Of a stretch of 64,000 nt of DNA, positions 17,332-30,262 are shown in pieces (positions within the stretch are counted from its first letter, which is position 1; every line of letters starts with the position of its first letter). The translations under genes and the position numbers were made by a program. The stretch lies in contig NZ_NRRY01000018.1 in the NCBI RefSeq assembly GCF_016583905.1, positions 29,551-93,550 of the forward strand, given 5' to 3'. Source of the DNA: Lamprobacter modestohalophilus (GTDB lineage: Bacteria; Pseudomonadota; Gammaproteobacteria; Chromatiales; Chromatiaceae). The notes under the pieces are model-generated. The model did not search any database and was not told the DNA's origin. It was given only the letters and a program-made list of their open reading frames with translations.

Positions 17332-18222
17332 TCAATCAGCGCCCGTTGATGGCTCCAACCCGTCAACATAGCGCTCGCGCGCCGCGCGAGCGCGTTCAAA
17401 GATGCTCAGCAACGCATCGGCGTCGGCGGATCGAATGGTGTTTGAGAGTTCGTTCATCTCATCGCCAAAACGGCTCAGCATGCCGCTCAGGGCCTCTGCG
17501 TTCGCGAGACAGATATCGCGCCACATCTCTGGACTCGATGACGCGATACGGGTGAAGTCGCGAAAACCACCCGCCGCATAGCGGAAGATTTCATCATTGC
17601 TACGCATCCGCGCGAGCGCATCGACCAGCCCGAACGCCAGCATGTGCGGCAGATGGCTGGTCGCGGCAAGCACCTCATCGTGATGCTCGACGCTCATCTC
17701 GGTCACCTCAGAGCCCACCTGCTCCCACATCGCCCGCACCCGCGCGACCGCTCCTGGGTCTGTCTCAGGTACGGGCGTCAGGATAACCCGGCGATTCTGG
17801 TAAAGGTCAGGAAACGATGAGCCGACGCCACTGCGCTCGGTGCCCGCGATCGGGTGCCCAGGCACCAGCCAGGACGGAACATTCCCGCCAAAGACTCGCC
17901 GAGCATCGCTAACAACACTGCCTTTGACGCTGCCGCCATCGGTGACCACAGCGCGCGCTGGGAGCCGCCCCTTGATCTTCGCAAAGACCCCCGCGATCGC
18001 CCCCAACGGCACGGCGATGAACACCATATCGGCATCCGCCACCGCATCACCGGGCTCGAGAACGTAATCGTCAATCACGCCGAGCTCGAGCGCGAGCTTA
18101 AGGTTCTCCAGCGAGCGACCGCAGCCAATCACCTCCCCGACGGCGTCAGCGGCCCGCAAGGCACGCGCCAAAGACCCGCCGATGAGGCCGACGCCGATCA
18201 CCGCAAGGCGCTCGATCATCAT
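17332..18222 (-). CDS. tyrA: Prephenate dehydrogenase
   Basis: A 296-residue enzyme of tyrosine synthesis: prephenate plus NAD(P)+ to 4-hydroxyphenylpyruvate and CO2. The Rossmann motif GVGLIGGSLARALR is at the N-terminus; GHPIAGTERSGVG and ATSHLPHMLAFGL are the conserved catalytic and substrate-binding segments. Its start overlaps the hisC stop by 4 bp (ATGA). It is not fused to chorismate mutase or EPSP synthase. Last gene of the gyrA-to-tyrA run. Confidence 0.96.
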   Translation of the reverse strand: MMIERLAVIGVGLIGGSLARALRAADAVGEVIGCGRSLENLKLALELGVIDDYVLEPGDAVADADMVFIAVPLGAIAGVFAKIKGRLPARAVVTDGGSVKGSVVSDARRVFGGNVPSWLVPGHPIAGTERSGVGSSFPDLYQNRRVILTPVPETDPGAVARVRAMWEQVGSEVTEMSVEHHDEVLAATSHLPHMLAFGLVDALARMRSNDEIFRYAAGGFRDFTRIASSSPEMWRDICLANAEALSGMLSRFGDEMNELSNTIRSADADALLSIFERARAARERYVDGLEPSTGAD

Positions 18223-19355
18223 CCGCTCCGAGGCGTACTCGTTTGCCCGAGCACCCGAGCGAGTGCCGCCAACATCCGATCGTTCTCTTCCGCCAGGCCG
18301 ATACTAATGCGGAGATGCGTCGGCAGACCGTAATTCGCGACCGGGCGACAGATCACGCCCTCCCGCAGCAATGCCTGATCAATAGGACCGACCGGCTGGC
18401 CCAGATCAACCGTGACAAAATTACCGACCGACGGAATCGAGTCCAGGCCTAAGGCGTCGAGACCCGCCATCACCCGCGCCCTCTCCTGCTGGTTATGCGC
18501 AACCGAGCGCTCAACGTGCTCACGATCACCAAGCGCAGCCACCGCCGCAGCCTGCGCCGGCGCATTGACATTGAACGGGTGCCGAACACGGTTCATCAGC
18601 TCAGCGGCATGCGCATGACTGAGGCCATACCCGACCCGCAACGAGGCCAGCCCGTGAATCTTGGCAAAGGTGCGCGTGACGATCAGATTCGGAAAGTCGT
18701 CGAGCCAACCGGTGGTGTCCGGATAATCAGCCTCATCGACATACTCGAAATACGCCTCATCCACCACCACCATGCAGTGCTCTGGAAGCGCAGACAAGAA
18801 GGCCCGCAACGGCTCGGCCGCGATCCATGTCCCTGTCGGATTGTTCGGATTGGCGATCCAGACCACGCCCGTGCGTTCATTGACCAGTGCGGCCATCGCC
18901 TCGAGGTCATGTCCGAAGTCGCGCGCCGGCGCGACGCGCGCCAGAGCGCCGGCTGCCATGGTTGCGATCGGATAGACGGCAAAGGCATGCTCGGAAAACA
19001 CCGACTCCAGCCCAGGATGCAGGAACACGCGGGCGACCAGATCGAGCACATCGTTAGAGCCATTGCCAATCGTCACCTGCTCAGGCTCAACGCCATGATG
19101 CGCCGCGATCGCCCGGCGCAACGCAAAACCTCCGCCATCCGGATAGCGCCCCAGCTCAGCCGCAGCCGCCGCATAGGCAGCGCGTGCCGCTTCACCACAA
19201 CCGAGCGGATTCTCGTTCGACGCCAGCTTCACCGACCCGGTGATACCCAACTCCCGCTCGAGCTCGGTGATTGGCTTCCCCGGCACATAAGGTGTCAGCC
19301 CCGCGATCTGCGGTGCGGCCTTCGACAGATGTCGGTTTGGCTGTTCGCTCATCAT
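18219..19355 (-). CDS. hisC: Histidinol-phosphate aminotransferase
   Basis: A 378-residue class I/II PLP aminotransferase. Conserved points are SNENPLG, GNGSNDVLDLVARV, NPNNPTGTW and the PLP-lysine region TRTFAKIHGLASLRVGY. In this gene order (pheA-hisC-tyrA) the enzyme often also serves aromatic amino acid transamination. It lies 126 bp after pheA and overlaps tyrA. Confidence 0.96.
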   Translation of the reverse strand: MMSEQPNRHLSKAAPQIAGLTPYVPGKPITELERELGITGSVKLASNENPLGCGEAARAAYAAAAAELGRYPDGGGFALRRAIAAHHGVEPEQVTIGNGSNDVLDLVARVFLHPGLESVFSEHAFAVYPIATMAAGALARVAPARDFGHDLEAMAALVNERTGVVWIANPNNPTGTWIAAEPLRAFLSALPEHCMVVVDEAYFEYVDEADYPDTTGWLDDFPNLIVTRTFAKIHGLASLRVGYGLSHAHAAELMNRVRHPFNVNAPAQAAAVAALGDREHVERSVAHNQQERARVMAGLDALGLDSIPSVGNFVTVDLGQPVGPIDQALLREGVICRPVANYGLPTHLRISIGLAEENDRMLAALARVLGQTSTPRSG

Positions 19356-19481
19356 GCACTCCCACTCGATTGGCAGCCGGCTCTCGGCTGCTCATGGCTG
19401 CCCGTTCGCCGTTGGCTTCGTTCGCTTCGTTGGCCCAGGCCAGCACGCGCCAGCATGCGCATCCACGGAGGTCAGCGCATC

Positions 19482-20567
19482 CTAGAGCACGGCCTCCGGA
19501 TAGGAGCCAAGCACTTTGCACAAGTTCGCAGCGCCCTTCAGCTCAACGAGCGCTGCCTCAACCTCGGGCGACTGCCGGTGCCCGCAGACATCGACAAAAA
19601 AGACGTAATCCCACACACCCTGGCGAGAGGGCCGGGATTCGATTCGGGTCATGCTCAGGCCCTGTTTCGCAAACGGGGTCAACAACCGATGCAAGCCACC
19701 CGCCTCGTTCCTGCACGACAACAGCATGCTGGTTTTATCATGCCCGCTTGGCGGCGAATCCTCGGAGCCGATGACCAAGAATCGGGTGGTATTGCCGGGC
19801 TCGTCCTCGATGCGCTGCGCCAATACCCTCAGCGCATAGAGTTCGGCAGCGGCCTCACTCGCCACCGCCGCAGCGTCCTCTGCCGCCGCCGCGCGCTTTG
19901 CCGCATCGGCATTGGTCCCAACCGCGACGCGCTCCGCATTCGGCAGATAGCGATCGAGCCAGCCGCGACATTGAGCCAGCGATTGCTGATGCGAGTAGAC
20001 CCGCCGAACCGCACCCAGATCCTTCGCGTTCGATAGCAAATGGTGATGGATGCGCAGCGTCACCTCACCGGCGATCAGCAGCGGCGAACGCATGAACATG
20101 TCGAGCGTGTGGTTGACGACCCCTTCGGTCGAGTTCTCGACCGGCACCACACCATAGTCACAGGCGCCCGCCTCCACCTCGCGAAAAATGTCGCTGATCG
20201 CACCGAACGGCTGGGCATGGACCGAGTGGCCGAAATGCTTCAGCGCCGCGGCCTGAGTGAAGGTGCCCTGCGGCCCCAAATAGCCCACCTTCAGTGGCTT
20301 CTCGAGCGCCAGACAGGCCGACATGATCTCGCGGAAGAGCCGCGCGACCTCTTCACCGTCGAGCGGGCCGGGATTCTCGGCCTTGATCCGTCGCAAGATC
20401 TCGGCTTCGCGCTCCGGCCGGTAGTATTTGACCGATTCGCCGTGGGCATCCTTGATCTTGGCCACAGCTTGGGCGCAGGCGGCGCGCTCGGAGATCAACC
20501 GCAACAGATCGGCATCGATGGCGTTGATCCGCTCGCGTACCTGTTGGAGCTGATCGTCGCTGGTCAT
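19482..20567 (-). CDS. pheA: Bifunctional chorismate mutase / prephenate dehydratase
   Basis: A 361-residue P-protein. Residues 1-90 are an AroQ-type chorismate mutase (RERINAIDADLLRLISERA, YYRPEREAEILRR); residues about 92-270 are the dehydratase domain (VGYLGPQGTFTQAAALKHFG, VVPVENSTEGVVNHTLDMF, NTTRFLVIG), and the C-terminus is an ACT domain (ESRPSRQGVWDYVFFVDVCGH) for phenylalanine feedback. Confidence 0.97.
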   Translation of the reverse strand: MTSDDQLQQVRERINAIDADLLRLISERAACAQAVAKIKDAHGESVKYYRPEREAEILRRIKAENPGPLDGEEVARLFREIMSACLALEKPLKVGYLGPQGTFTQAAALKHFGHSVHAQPFGAISDIFREVEAGACDYGVVPVENSTEGVVNHTLDMFMRSPLLIAGEVTLRIHHHLLSNAKDLGAVRRVYSHQQSLAQCRGWLDRYLPNAERVAVGTNADAAKRAAAAEDAAAVASEAAAELYALRVLAQRIEDEPGNTTRFLVIGSEDSPPSGHDKTSMLLSCRNEAGGLHRLLTPFAKQGLSMTRIESRPSRQGVWDYVFFVDVCGHRQSPEVEAALVELKGAANLCKVLGSYPEAVL

Positions 20568-20630
20568 GAGTCCCGGGAACGCCTGTTGATCACAGAAACC
20601 TCCACTCGACCACCTTGGGTCAACATCGTC

Positions 20631-21821
20631 TCAGGCTTGGACGGCATCAGGCAGACAACGCACTGACAACACACCGTCGATACCGGCGATGCGCTGCACC
20701 GTCTGCTCCTGACAGGGCTTGTCGATATCGATCAGCGTCACCGCCAGATCGTCTCGCGAGCGGTTCAGCATATCGATGATATTCAAGCCATCCTCGGCGA
20801 GATCGGTTGAGATCTGCCCGAGCATGTTCGGCACGTTGCGATTGACCACCACCATCCGATGCCCACCGTTGCGCGGTAGATGGATCTCAGGGAAGTTGAC
20901 CGAATTGCTGACGTTGCCATCCTCAAGATAGGCGCGGACCTGATCCGCCACCATCACCGCGCAATTCTCCTCCGCCTCGCAGGTCGAGGCGCCCAAGTGC
21001 GGGAGGGTGACCACGCGCGGATGCGTCTTCAGCAGATTACTGGGGAAGTCGCAGACATAGGCGTAGAGCTTGCCGGCATCGAGCGCGGTGACTGCCGCAT
21101 CGTCATCGATGATGCCATCACGGGAGAAGTTGAGCAGGACCGCCCCATCGCGCATGCTCTGGATGCGCTCGGCATTGATCATATGCCGGGTCTTGTCGGT
21201 CAATGGCACATGGAAGCTCATGAAATCGGAGCGCGAGACCAGATCATCGATCGACAGCGCGCGCTCGACGTCGGCCTCCAGTTTCCAGGCACTGCGCACG
21301 GTGATGCTGGGATCAAAGCCGATCACCTTCATGCCGAGCGCCCGTGCGGCATTGGCGACCAAGACGCCAATCGCACCCAGTCCGATCACGCCCAAGGTCC
21401 GGCCCGGCAGCTCGAAGCCGACGAACTGCTTCTTTCCGGCCTCGACCGCCTTGCCGATCGCAGCATCATCGCCCTCGAGTTCGCGGGCAAACTGCCAGCC
21501 CTGAGCAATATTGCGCGCCGCCAGCAGCATGCCGGCCAGCACCAGCTCCTTGACCGCATTGGCATTGGCGCCCGGGGCGTTGAACACCGCGATGCCGCGC
21601 TCGGTCATCGCCGGCACCGGGATGTTGTTCACGCCCGCACCAGCGCGGCCGATCGCCTTCAGACTCGCGGGCACCGGTAGATCGTGCATCTTTGCCGAAC
21701 GCACCAGGATCGCATCTGGATGGCTGAGTTCAGATGCAACCTCGAACTGCTCGCGCGGCAGCCGATTGAGGCCCGCCACCGAGATGTTGTTCAGTGTCTG
21801 GATCTTGTACACCCCATTCAC
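20631..21821 (-). CDS. serA: D-3-phosphoglycerate dehydrogenase
   Basis: A 396-residue NAD-dependent dehydrogenase that starts serine synthesis. The nucleotide-binding motif [17 protein letters not shown] and the catalytic region ([30 protein letters not shown]) are present, and the last 75 residues form an ACT domain ([16 protein letters not shown]). Its ATG overlaps the serC stop (21818-21821), so the two serine genes are coupled. serA between serC and pheA is a variation on the common gyrA-serC-pheA order. Confidence 0.96.
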   Translation of the reverse strand: MNGVYKIQTLNNISVAGLNRLPREQFEVASELSHPDAILVRSAKMHDLPVPASLKAIGRAGAGVNNIPVPAMTERGIAVFNAPGANANAVKELVLAGMLLAARNIAQGWQFARELEGDDAAIGKAVEAGKKQFVGFELPGRTLGVIGLGAIGVLVANAARALGMKVIGFDPSITVRSAWKLEADVERALSIDDLVSRSDFMSFHVPLTDKTRHMINAERIQSMRDGAVLLNFSRDGIIDDDAAVTALDAGKLYAYVCDFPSNLLKTHPRVVTLPHLGASTCEAEENCAVMVADQVRAYLEDGNVSNSVNFPEIHLPRNGGHRMVVVNRNVPNMLGQISTDLAEDGLNIIDMLNRSRDDLAVTLIDIDKPCQEQTVQRIAGIDGVLSVRCLPDAVQA

Positions 21822-22897
21822 CCCTTGGTCCGCTCGAACTCAGCCATGAAGGCGATCAGCGCATCGACACCGGCCTCTGGCATCGCATTGTAGATGCTTG
21901 CGCGCATGCCGCCGACCGAGCGATGGCCCTTCAGCGTCAGCATCCCGGCCGCCTTGGCCCCGGCGAGGAAGTCGGCATCCAGCTCAGGATCGGCGAGCGT
22001 GAAGGGCACATTCATCCAGGAGCGCGACGCCGGCTCGACCGGATTGGCGTAGAAGCTGGAGCCGTCGATCGCAGCATAGAGCTTCTCGGCCTTACGCCGA
22101 TTGATCTCGCCCATGCCCTCAAGCCCACCGAGATCCTTCAACCATTTGAACACCAGACCGGCCAGATACCAGGCATAGGTCGGCGGCGTGTTGTACATCG
22201 AGCCGCTGTCGGCGTGAACACGATAGTCGAACATGGTCGGGGTGCCGCTCAGCGGCTCGCCGATCAAGTCGTCGCGGACGATCAGGATGGTCAGCCCAGC
22301 CGGGCCGATGTTCTTCTGCGCACCGGCGTAGATCAACCCGTAGCGCGAGACATCGATCGGCCGCGACAGCAGCGTTGATGACATATCGGCCACCAGTGGC
22401 GCCGAGGACTCGGGAATGTAAGGAAACTCGACGCCCTCGATGGTCTCGTTTGGCGTGTAATGAAGGTAGGCCGCATCCTCAGACAGCGCCAGCTCCGACT
22501 GCGCCGGCGCGCGCACGAAATGCTCGGGCTGCGTGCTGGCCGCGACATGCACGGCGCAGAACCGATGCGCCTCGGCGATCGCCTTCTTCGACCAGCTGCC
22601 GGTATTGAGATAATCGGCCTTGCCAACGCGCCCGGATAGGTTCATCGGCACCATCGCGAACTGGCTCGAGGCGCCGCCCTGCAGGAACAGCACCCGATAG
22701 CCTTCGGGAATCGCGAGCAGTTCGCGCAGGTCTTGCTCGGCCTGCTCGGCAATGCTCATGAACTCCTTGCCGCGGTGGCTCATCTCGGCCACGCACATGC
22801 CGCTGCCGTTCCAGTCCAGCATCTCTTCCTGGGCTTGGCTGAGCACTGGCTCTGGCAGCATCGCCGGGCCGGCGCTGAAGTTATAGGGTCGAGACAT
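21818..22897 (-). CDS. serC: Phosphoserine aminotransferase
   Basis: A 359-residue PLP enzyme of serine (and pyridoxine) synthesis. It begins with [15 protein letters not shown], the family hallmark, and has [35 protein letters not shown] (PLP lysine) and the C-terminal [16 protein letters not shown]. It is followed directly by serA with a 4-bp overlap. Confidence 0.98.
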   Translation of the reverse strand: MSRPYNFSAGPAMLPEPVLSQAQEEMLDWNGSGMCVAEMSHRGKEFMSIAEQAEQDLRELLAIPEGYRVLFLQGGASSQFAMVPMNLSGRVGKADYLNTGSWSKKAIAEAHRFCAVHVAASTQPEHFVRAPAQSELALSEDAAYLHYTPNETIEGVEFPYIPESSAPLVADMSSTLLSRPIDVSRYGLIYAGAQKNIGPAGLTILIVRDDLIGEPLSGTPTMFDYRVHADSGSMYNTPPTYAWYLAGLVFKWLKDLGGLEGMGEINRRKAEKLYAAIDGSSFYANPVEPASRSWMNVPFTLADPELDADFLAGAKAAGMLTLKGHRSVGGMRASIYNAMPEAGVDALIAFMAEFERTKG

Positions 22898-22923
22898 CAG
22901 CGGTACCTTCTTCTGGGGTCAAT

Positions 22924-22979
22924 CAGTTGGATTCGGGCAGTTGGATTCGCGCAATTGGATTCAGGCAGTTGGATTCGGG
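22924..22979. repeat. 14-bp tandem repeat between gyrA and serC
   Basis: Four copies of CAGTTGGATTCGGG with small changes fill most of the 88-bp gap between the gyrA stop and the serC start. Confidence 0.9.
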
Positions 22980-22985
22980 CGCGCA

Positions 22986-25622
<2,637 letters not shown>

Positions 25623-26157
25623 CGCTCTTTATAGACTTCCTAAAACGGGGGTGTGTTGCGCCTGGTGGGGAGCAGTCGGGCGGCCCCGGCAACCGGGCAA
25701 AACGCGAGAGAATGAAGTCGTGATCGAATCCACCGAGGCCGGGCAAACAAACTAGGCAAACAAACTAGGCGACCTAACTAGGTAACCAAACTAGGCACAG
25801 CGGTAACACGACGCTCTATCGCAAGCGATAAAAGCCCGTCATCATACCACTTGAAGCCATCCAATATCGCGCCGGGAGCGGCTACTGCCGAAAAAGCGCG
25901 CCTGGTCTGCGCTATCCTCGCAGCACCAAATCAACTGGCCACTCAATCTCTTGCCGCTGTATCAGCCCAGCCTAGCGCCAGGCGCTCGCTGTTATGGCCG
26001 CTCGACCTGATTGCCGGACAACACTGACCCAAAAGCCCAGCTTCCACCGGATCTTCGCATCCGCGAATCAGGGTGCATGGCTATAACCCGGACGGAAAAC
26101 AACAGCGTCGTGTTGGCCAACCATCCCTCAGTGCCATCAGACCGCCGCAAGAACCGG
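25623..26157. other. gyrA upstream region with a 13-bp tandem repeat
   Basis: No supported gene. Four copies of a 13-bp unit (GCAAACAAACTAG and variants) lie at 25743-25794. The gyrA promoter should be within about 25625-25850, but I cannot fix it. The part near uvrC (25990-26150) keeps an open minus-strand frame that is only a shadow of uvrC sequence. Confidence 0.6.
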
Positions 26158-27993
26158 CTAAGTCCGCTCAGACTCGGCGTGCAGTGCATCGTGGATCTGG
26201 CGCGCCAGCTCTCGGCTGATACCATCAACGCGGGCGATATCATCCGGCGCCGCACGTGCCAGCCCGCGCAGCCCGCCGAAGGCGCGCAGCAGATTTTGCC
26301 GGCGCTTCGGGCCGATGCCGGGGATACCCTCGAGCGTGGATGTCCTGCGCGCCTTATCACGCCGCTGCCGGTGCCCAGTGATCGCGAAGCGGTGCGCTTC
26401 ATCACGGATCTGCTGCACCAGATGTAGAGCGGGCGATTCAGCGCCGGCAATGATCGCCGCATCGCCATCGGCCAAACCCTCCGCGAGCCACAGCTGCTCG
26501 GCTCCCGCCTTGCGATCTGGTCCCTTGGAGACACCAACCAACTTGACCCCATCGATCCCCAGCTCGTCGAGCACAGGCATGACCGCACTGAGCTGACCTT
26601 TGCCGCCGTCGATGAATAGCAGATCCGGCAGGGGAACCTCGCCGGCCTGAACCCGGCGGTAACGGCGCAGCAGCGCCTGCTCCATCGCCGCATAGTCGTC
26701 GCCGGGGGTGATGCCGTCGATGTTGAAGCGTCGATAGTCGGACTTGCGCGGCCCTTGGTCGTCGAACACGACGCAGGAGGCCACCGTCAGCTCGCCGCGG
26801 GTGTGACTGATATCGAAACATTCCATGCGCTGTGGAAGCGCATCAAGACCGAGCAGATCGCGCAGCGCCTCCAGTCGGCGCGCGTAGCCAGCCCGGCTGC
26901 CGAGGCGCGTCTTCAGCGCCAAGGCAGCATTGTTGACCGCCATCTCGACCCAGCGCGCACGCTCGGCACGCAGTCGATGCTTCAGCGCCACGCGCCGACC
27001 GGCACGCTCGCTCAGCGCCGCGGTCAAGAACTCGGCCTCATCCGGCTCGGCATTCAACAGCACCTCTGGCGGGATCTCCTTATCGACGTAGAACTGAGCC
27101 AAAAAGGCCGAGAGCACGGTCGCTTGATCGGCATCGGCGGGCACCTGCGGGAAGAACGCCTTGTTGCCGAGGTTGCGTCCACCACGAATGAAAAAGACTT
27201 GGACGCAGACCGTCCCGGCCTCCTCCACCGCCGCGATGATGTCGACGTCCCCGCCATCGGCGGTGACGTATTGGCGTTGCTGGATGCGCTGTAAGGTCGC
27301 GATCTGATCGCGCAGCGTCGCCGCACGCTCGAACTCGAGCGCCTCCGCAGCCTGCTCCATACGCTGGCCGAGTTCAGCGATGACCTCGTCGGTACGCCCC
27401 TCCAAGAACTTGATGCTGTCCTGGACATCGAGTGCGTAGTCCTCGGCGCGCACCAGTCCGACACAGGGACCGGTGCAGCGCTTGATCTGATACTGCAGGC
27501 AAGGCCGCGTCCGGCTGCGATAGAAGCTATCGCGGCACTGCCGCACCGGGAACAGCTTCTGCAGCAGCTGTAGCGTCTCGCGCACCGCCCAAGCACTCGG
27601 ATAGGGACCAAAGTAGCGGCCCGAGCCCTTGCGCGCACCACGATAGAACGACAGCCGCGGAAACTCGTCTTGGGTGCTCAGATAGATGAACGGGTAGCTC
27701 TTGTCGTCGCGCAGGAGCACGTTGTAGCGCGGCTGATGCGTCTTGATCAGATCGCTCTCGAGCAGCAGCGCCTCACCCTCGGTACGGGTCACGGTCACCT
27801 GAATGTCGGCGATCTGCGCCACCATCACCTGCAGCCGCCGATTCAGTGCGCGGCCGAAATAACTGCTGACGCGGCGCGTCAGGTTTTTCGCCTTGCCGAC
27901 ATAGAGCACAGTGCCAGCCTCATCGAGCATGCGGTAGACGCCCGGATCAGCCGGGATCTGCGAGACTGCGGTGCGATGATCGAAGGACGACAT
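26158..27993 (-). CDS. uvrC: Excinuclease ABC subunit C
   Basis: A 611-residue nucleotide-excision-repair nuclease. The GIY-YIG domain is at the N-terminus (PGVYRMLDEAGTVLYVGKAKNL), a UVR domain at about residue 205-240, the RNase H-like 5' nuclease domain after that (CFDISHTRGE, LLFIDGGKGQLSA), and tandem helix-hairpin-helix motifs at the C-terminus (LEGIPGIGPKRRQNLLRAFG). Complete and of usual length. Confidence 0.98.
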   Translation of the reverse strand: MSSFDHRTAVSQIPADPGVYRMLDEAGTVLYVGKAKNLTRRVSSYFGRALNRRLQVMVAQIADIQVTVTRTEGEALLLESDLIKTHQPRYNVLLRDDKSYPFIYLSTQDEFPRLSFYRGARKGSGRYFGPYPSAWAVRETLQLLQKLFPVRQCRDSFYRSRTRPCLQYQIKRCTGPCVGLVRAEDYALDVQDSIKFLEGRTDEVIAELGQRMEQAAEALEFERAATLRDQIATLQRIQQRQYVTADGGDVDIIAAVEEAGTVCVQVFFIRGGRNLGNKAFFPQVPADADQATVLSAFLAQFYVDKEIPPEVLLNAEPDEAEFLTAALSERAGRRVALKHRLRAERARWVEMAVNNAALALKTRLGSRAGYARRLEALRDLLGLDALPQRMECFDISHTRGELTVASCVVFDDQGPRKSDYRRFNIDGITPGDDYAAMEQALLRRYRRVQAGEVPLPDLLFIDGGKGQLSAVMPVLDELGIDGVKLVGVSKGPDRKAGAEQLWLAEGLADGDAAIIAGAESPALHLVQQIRDEAHRFAITGHRQRRDKARRTSTLEGIPGIGPKRRQNLLRAFGGLRGLARAAPDDIARVDGISRELARQIHDALHAESERT

Positions 27994-28166
27994 AAGGGAC
28001 GCGATCGAGATGACTGAGCGGGGCCGCTAAGCGCGCATGCGCGGCAGATGGGGATTATAGCGAGGCGCACTCACTCCATAGCGCGTCGCCAACGCAGACG
28101 ACGAAGCGCGGGGTTCACGATCGCCGAAAGCTGGTCCTGCCAGAGAGGCTACCGTATCCTGCCGCA

Positions 28167-29336
28167 ATGCATGTTCCAAACTACCAAGGCGGCAGCATCG
28201 TCAACCTGATGCAGTCGCTGATCGAAGCGCGCGGCCATCGGCCTGACGATGCAGAGCCCTATCCCGAGGCGCCGTTGCTGCCCGCGGCCGAGATCCGCAA
28301 GGCGCGTCACGTCCTGCTACTGGTCATTGATGGCCTCGGCGACGATTGGCTGCGACGGCACTCACCCGATGGACCTTTAGCGCGGCATCGGCTCGGCTCG
28401 CTGACATCGGTATTCCCACCCACCACCGCATCGGCGATCACCACCTATCTCACGGGTGATGCGCCGCAGCAGCACGCGATGACCGGCTGGCACATGTGGC
28501 TGGCGGAGCTTGGCTGCGTGCTCGCAGTACTTCCAGGCAAGCCAAGATATGGCGGCAGCGGCTATCAACAAGCCGGCATCGACGTTCAGCAGCTCTATCG
28601 CCACCGCTCGCTGTTCGCTTACCTGGACACCGCTTCTGCCGTCATCTCACCGCGCGCGATCGCCCGCTCGGAGTACAATTTGGCGCACCTCGGGCCGGCT
28701 CGGCTGTTTCCATATAAGGGCTTGTCCGGGATGTTCAGCGTCATTGCGAAGACCGTCAAGCGAGCGCGCGACCCAACCACCCTCTACGCCTATTGGCCCG
28801 GACTCGATAGCCTTGGCCACGAACAGGGCATCGAGAGCCCGCAGGCGCTTGCCCATCTCGACGCGATCGAACAGGGCCTGAGTCTGCTCATGAAGCGTCT
28901 CGCCGGCACCGACACCTTGGTGCTGATCTGCGCCGACCACGGACAGCTCGATACCGAGCCAGCGCGGATCACCGAGCTCAGCAGCATTCCAGCGCTTGCT
29001 GACTGCCTGCGTATCCCACTCTGTGGCGAGCCACGCGCCGCCTACTGCTATGTCCGTCTCGATCAGGGCGCGCGCTTCGAACGCCTCTGTGTGGATCATC
29101 TCGGCCAGGACTTCGAGCTGTTCCGTAGCACCGATCTGATCGACCAGGGGCTGTTCGGGCTCGGGAAGCCGCACCCTGACCTGCAAGAGCGGGTTGGCGA
29201 CTACTGCCTAATCGCGCGCGACCGGGCCGTTCTTCACCAAACACTCATCGGCGAAAAGCCATTCCAGCAGATCGGCGTGCATGGCGGCCTCAGCTCGGCC
29301 GAGCTGATGGTGCCCCTGTGCCGCTTCGACGCCTGA
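28167..29336 (+). CDS. Alkaline-phosphatase-superfamily hydrolase
   Basis: A 389-residue protein of the phosphodiesterase/nucleotide-pyrophosphatase branch of the alkaline phosphatase superfamily. Metal and nucleophile positions are visible: LLLVIDGLGDDW (first Asp), VFPPTTASAITT (catalytic Thr), YWPGLDSLGHEQG (Asp and His), and ICADHGQLD (Asp-His). No signal peptide is seen, so it is probably cytoplasmic. The substrate is unknown. It is followed 53 bp later by uppP on the same strand. Confidence 0.85.
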   Translation: MHVPNYQGGSIVNLMQSLIEARGHRPDDAEPYPEAPLLPAAEIRKARHVLLLVIDGLGDDWLRRHSPDGPLARHRLGSLTSVFPPTTASAITTYLTGDAPQQHAMTGWHMWLAELGCVLAVLPGKPRYGGSGYQQAGIDVQQLYRHRSLFAYLDTASAVISPRAIARSEYNLAHLGPARLFPYKGLSGMFSVIAKTVKRARDPTTLYAYWPGLDSLGHEQGIESPQALAHLDAIEQGLSLLMKRLAGTDTLVLICADHGQLDTEPARITELSSIPALADCLRIPLCGEPRAAYCYVRLDQGARFERLCVDHLGQDFELFRSTDLIDQGLFGLGKPHPDLQERVGDYCLIARDRAVLHQTLIGEKPFQQIGVHGGLSSAELMVPLCRFDA

Positions 29337-29389
29337 GCGCTATACTCTCGCTCCCGCGCACCACGACCCGCTGTTGAAGGACCCACTGA

Positions 29390-30205
29390 ATGGACGTCGT
29401 CCAGATCGTTCTGCTCGCCGCTGTGCAGGGCTTGACCGAATTTCTCCCCATCTCGAGCTCGGCGCACCTCATCGTGACGCCGATCGTCTTCGGCTATGAG
29501 CTTCAGAGCCTTGCCTTCGATGTCGCCGTGCACCTTGGGACATTGGCCGCGGTGATGCTGTACTTTCGCCATGAGCTAGCGACGATGACGCTTGCCGTCG
29601 GCGGCGCTATCCGCACAGGCTCGCTTGCCGATCGCAACGCCCACCTGGGATGGATGATCCTGATCGCGACCTTGCCGATCCTGGTGCTCGGTTTCCCACT
29701 GAAGACACTGCTCGAGGTTATCCGCGAAGACGAACACCTCGTGCAGGTCGTCATCGCCAGTACAACCATCGGCTTCGGCCTGTTGCTCTGGCAAGCCGAC
29801 CGTCTTGGCAAGCGCAGGCGAGACGAATACAAGCTGGGCTGGCGCAGCGCACTCCTGATTGGACTCTTCCAAGCGATAGCGATCATTCCCGGCACCTCGC
29901 GCTCAGGTATCACCATGACCGCAGGTCTGTTCCTTGGGTTGACTCGGGAGGCGGCGTCGCGCTTCTCGTTCTTGCTCTCGATACCCACCATCCTGATCGC
30001 GGGACTGCTAGAGACCAAGGAGCTCATCGAATCACCAGACCCGGTCGCTTGGGGCCAGCTGTGGCTTGGAGCCGCACTCTCGTTCGCCATCGCCTATCTA
30101 ACGATCCATTTCTTCTTGCGCTTCATCGAGCGCATCAGCATGTTCCCGTTTGTGGCCTATCGCCTCATACTGGGTCTGCTGATTTTTTGGGTCGTCCTAC
30201 TTTGA
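29390..30205 (+). CDS. uppP: Undecaprenyl-diphosphatase
   Basis: A 271-residue integral membrane enzyme of the BacA type that recycles undecaprenyl pyrophosphate for cell-wall synthesis. Both hallmark segments are present: GLTEFLPISSSAHLIV (residues about 15-30) and IIPGTSRSGITMTAGL (about 166-181). Around eight helices are predicted. A short membrane-protein frame follows in the same reading frame after the TGA. Confidence 0.97.
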   Translation: MDVVQIVLLAAVQGLTEFLPISSSAHLIVTPIVFGYELQSLAFDVAVHLGTLAAVMLYFRHELATMTLAVGGAIRTGSLADRNAHLGWMILIATLPILVLGFPLKTLLEVIREDEHLVQVVIASTTIGFGLLLWQADRLGKRRRDEYKLGWRSALLIGLFQAIAIIPGTSRSGITMTAGLFLGLTREAASRFSFLLSIPTILIAGLLETKELIESPDPVAWGQLWLGAALSFAIAYLTIHFFLRFIERISMFPFVAYRLILGLLIFWVVLL

Positions 30206-30262
30206 GAGATCGCCGCTATCGCCGACCTGTTTCATAGCGGCCGCATCATCGATATCATCATC

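Noticed and set aside
18495..20036. Long plus-strand open frame (513 codons) across hisC/pheA
   Set aside because: It is antisense to two well-supported genes, has an Arg/His-rich composition typical of shadows in GC-rich DNA and no recognisable domain.
25992..26693. Minus-strand open frame extending past the uvrC end
   Set aside because: It overlaps the uvrC 3' part in another frame, and uvrC is complete with its usual C-terminal helix-hairpin-helix motifs.
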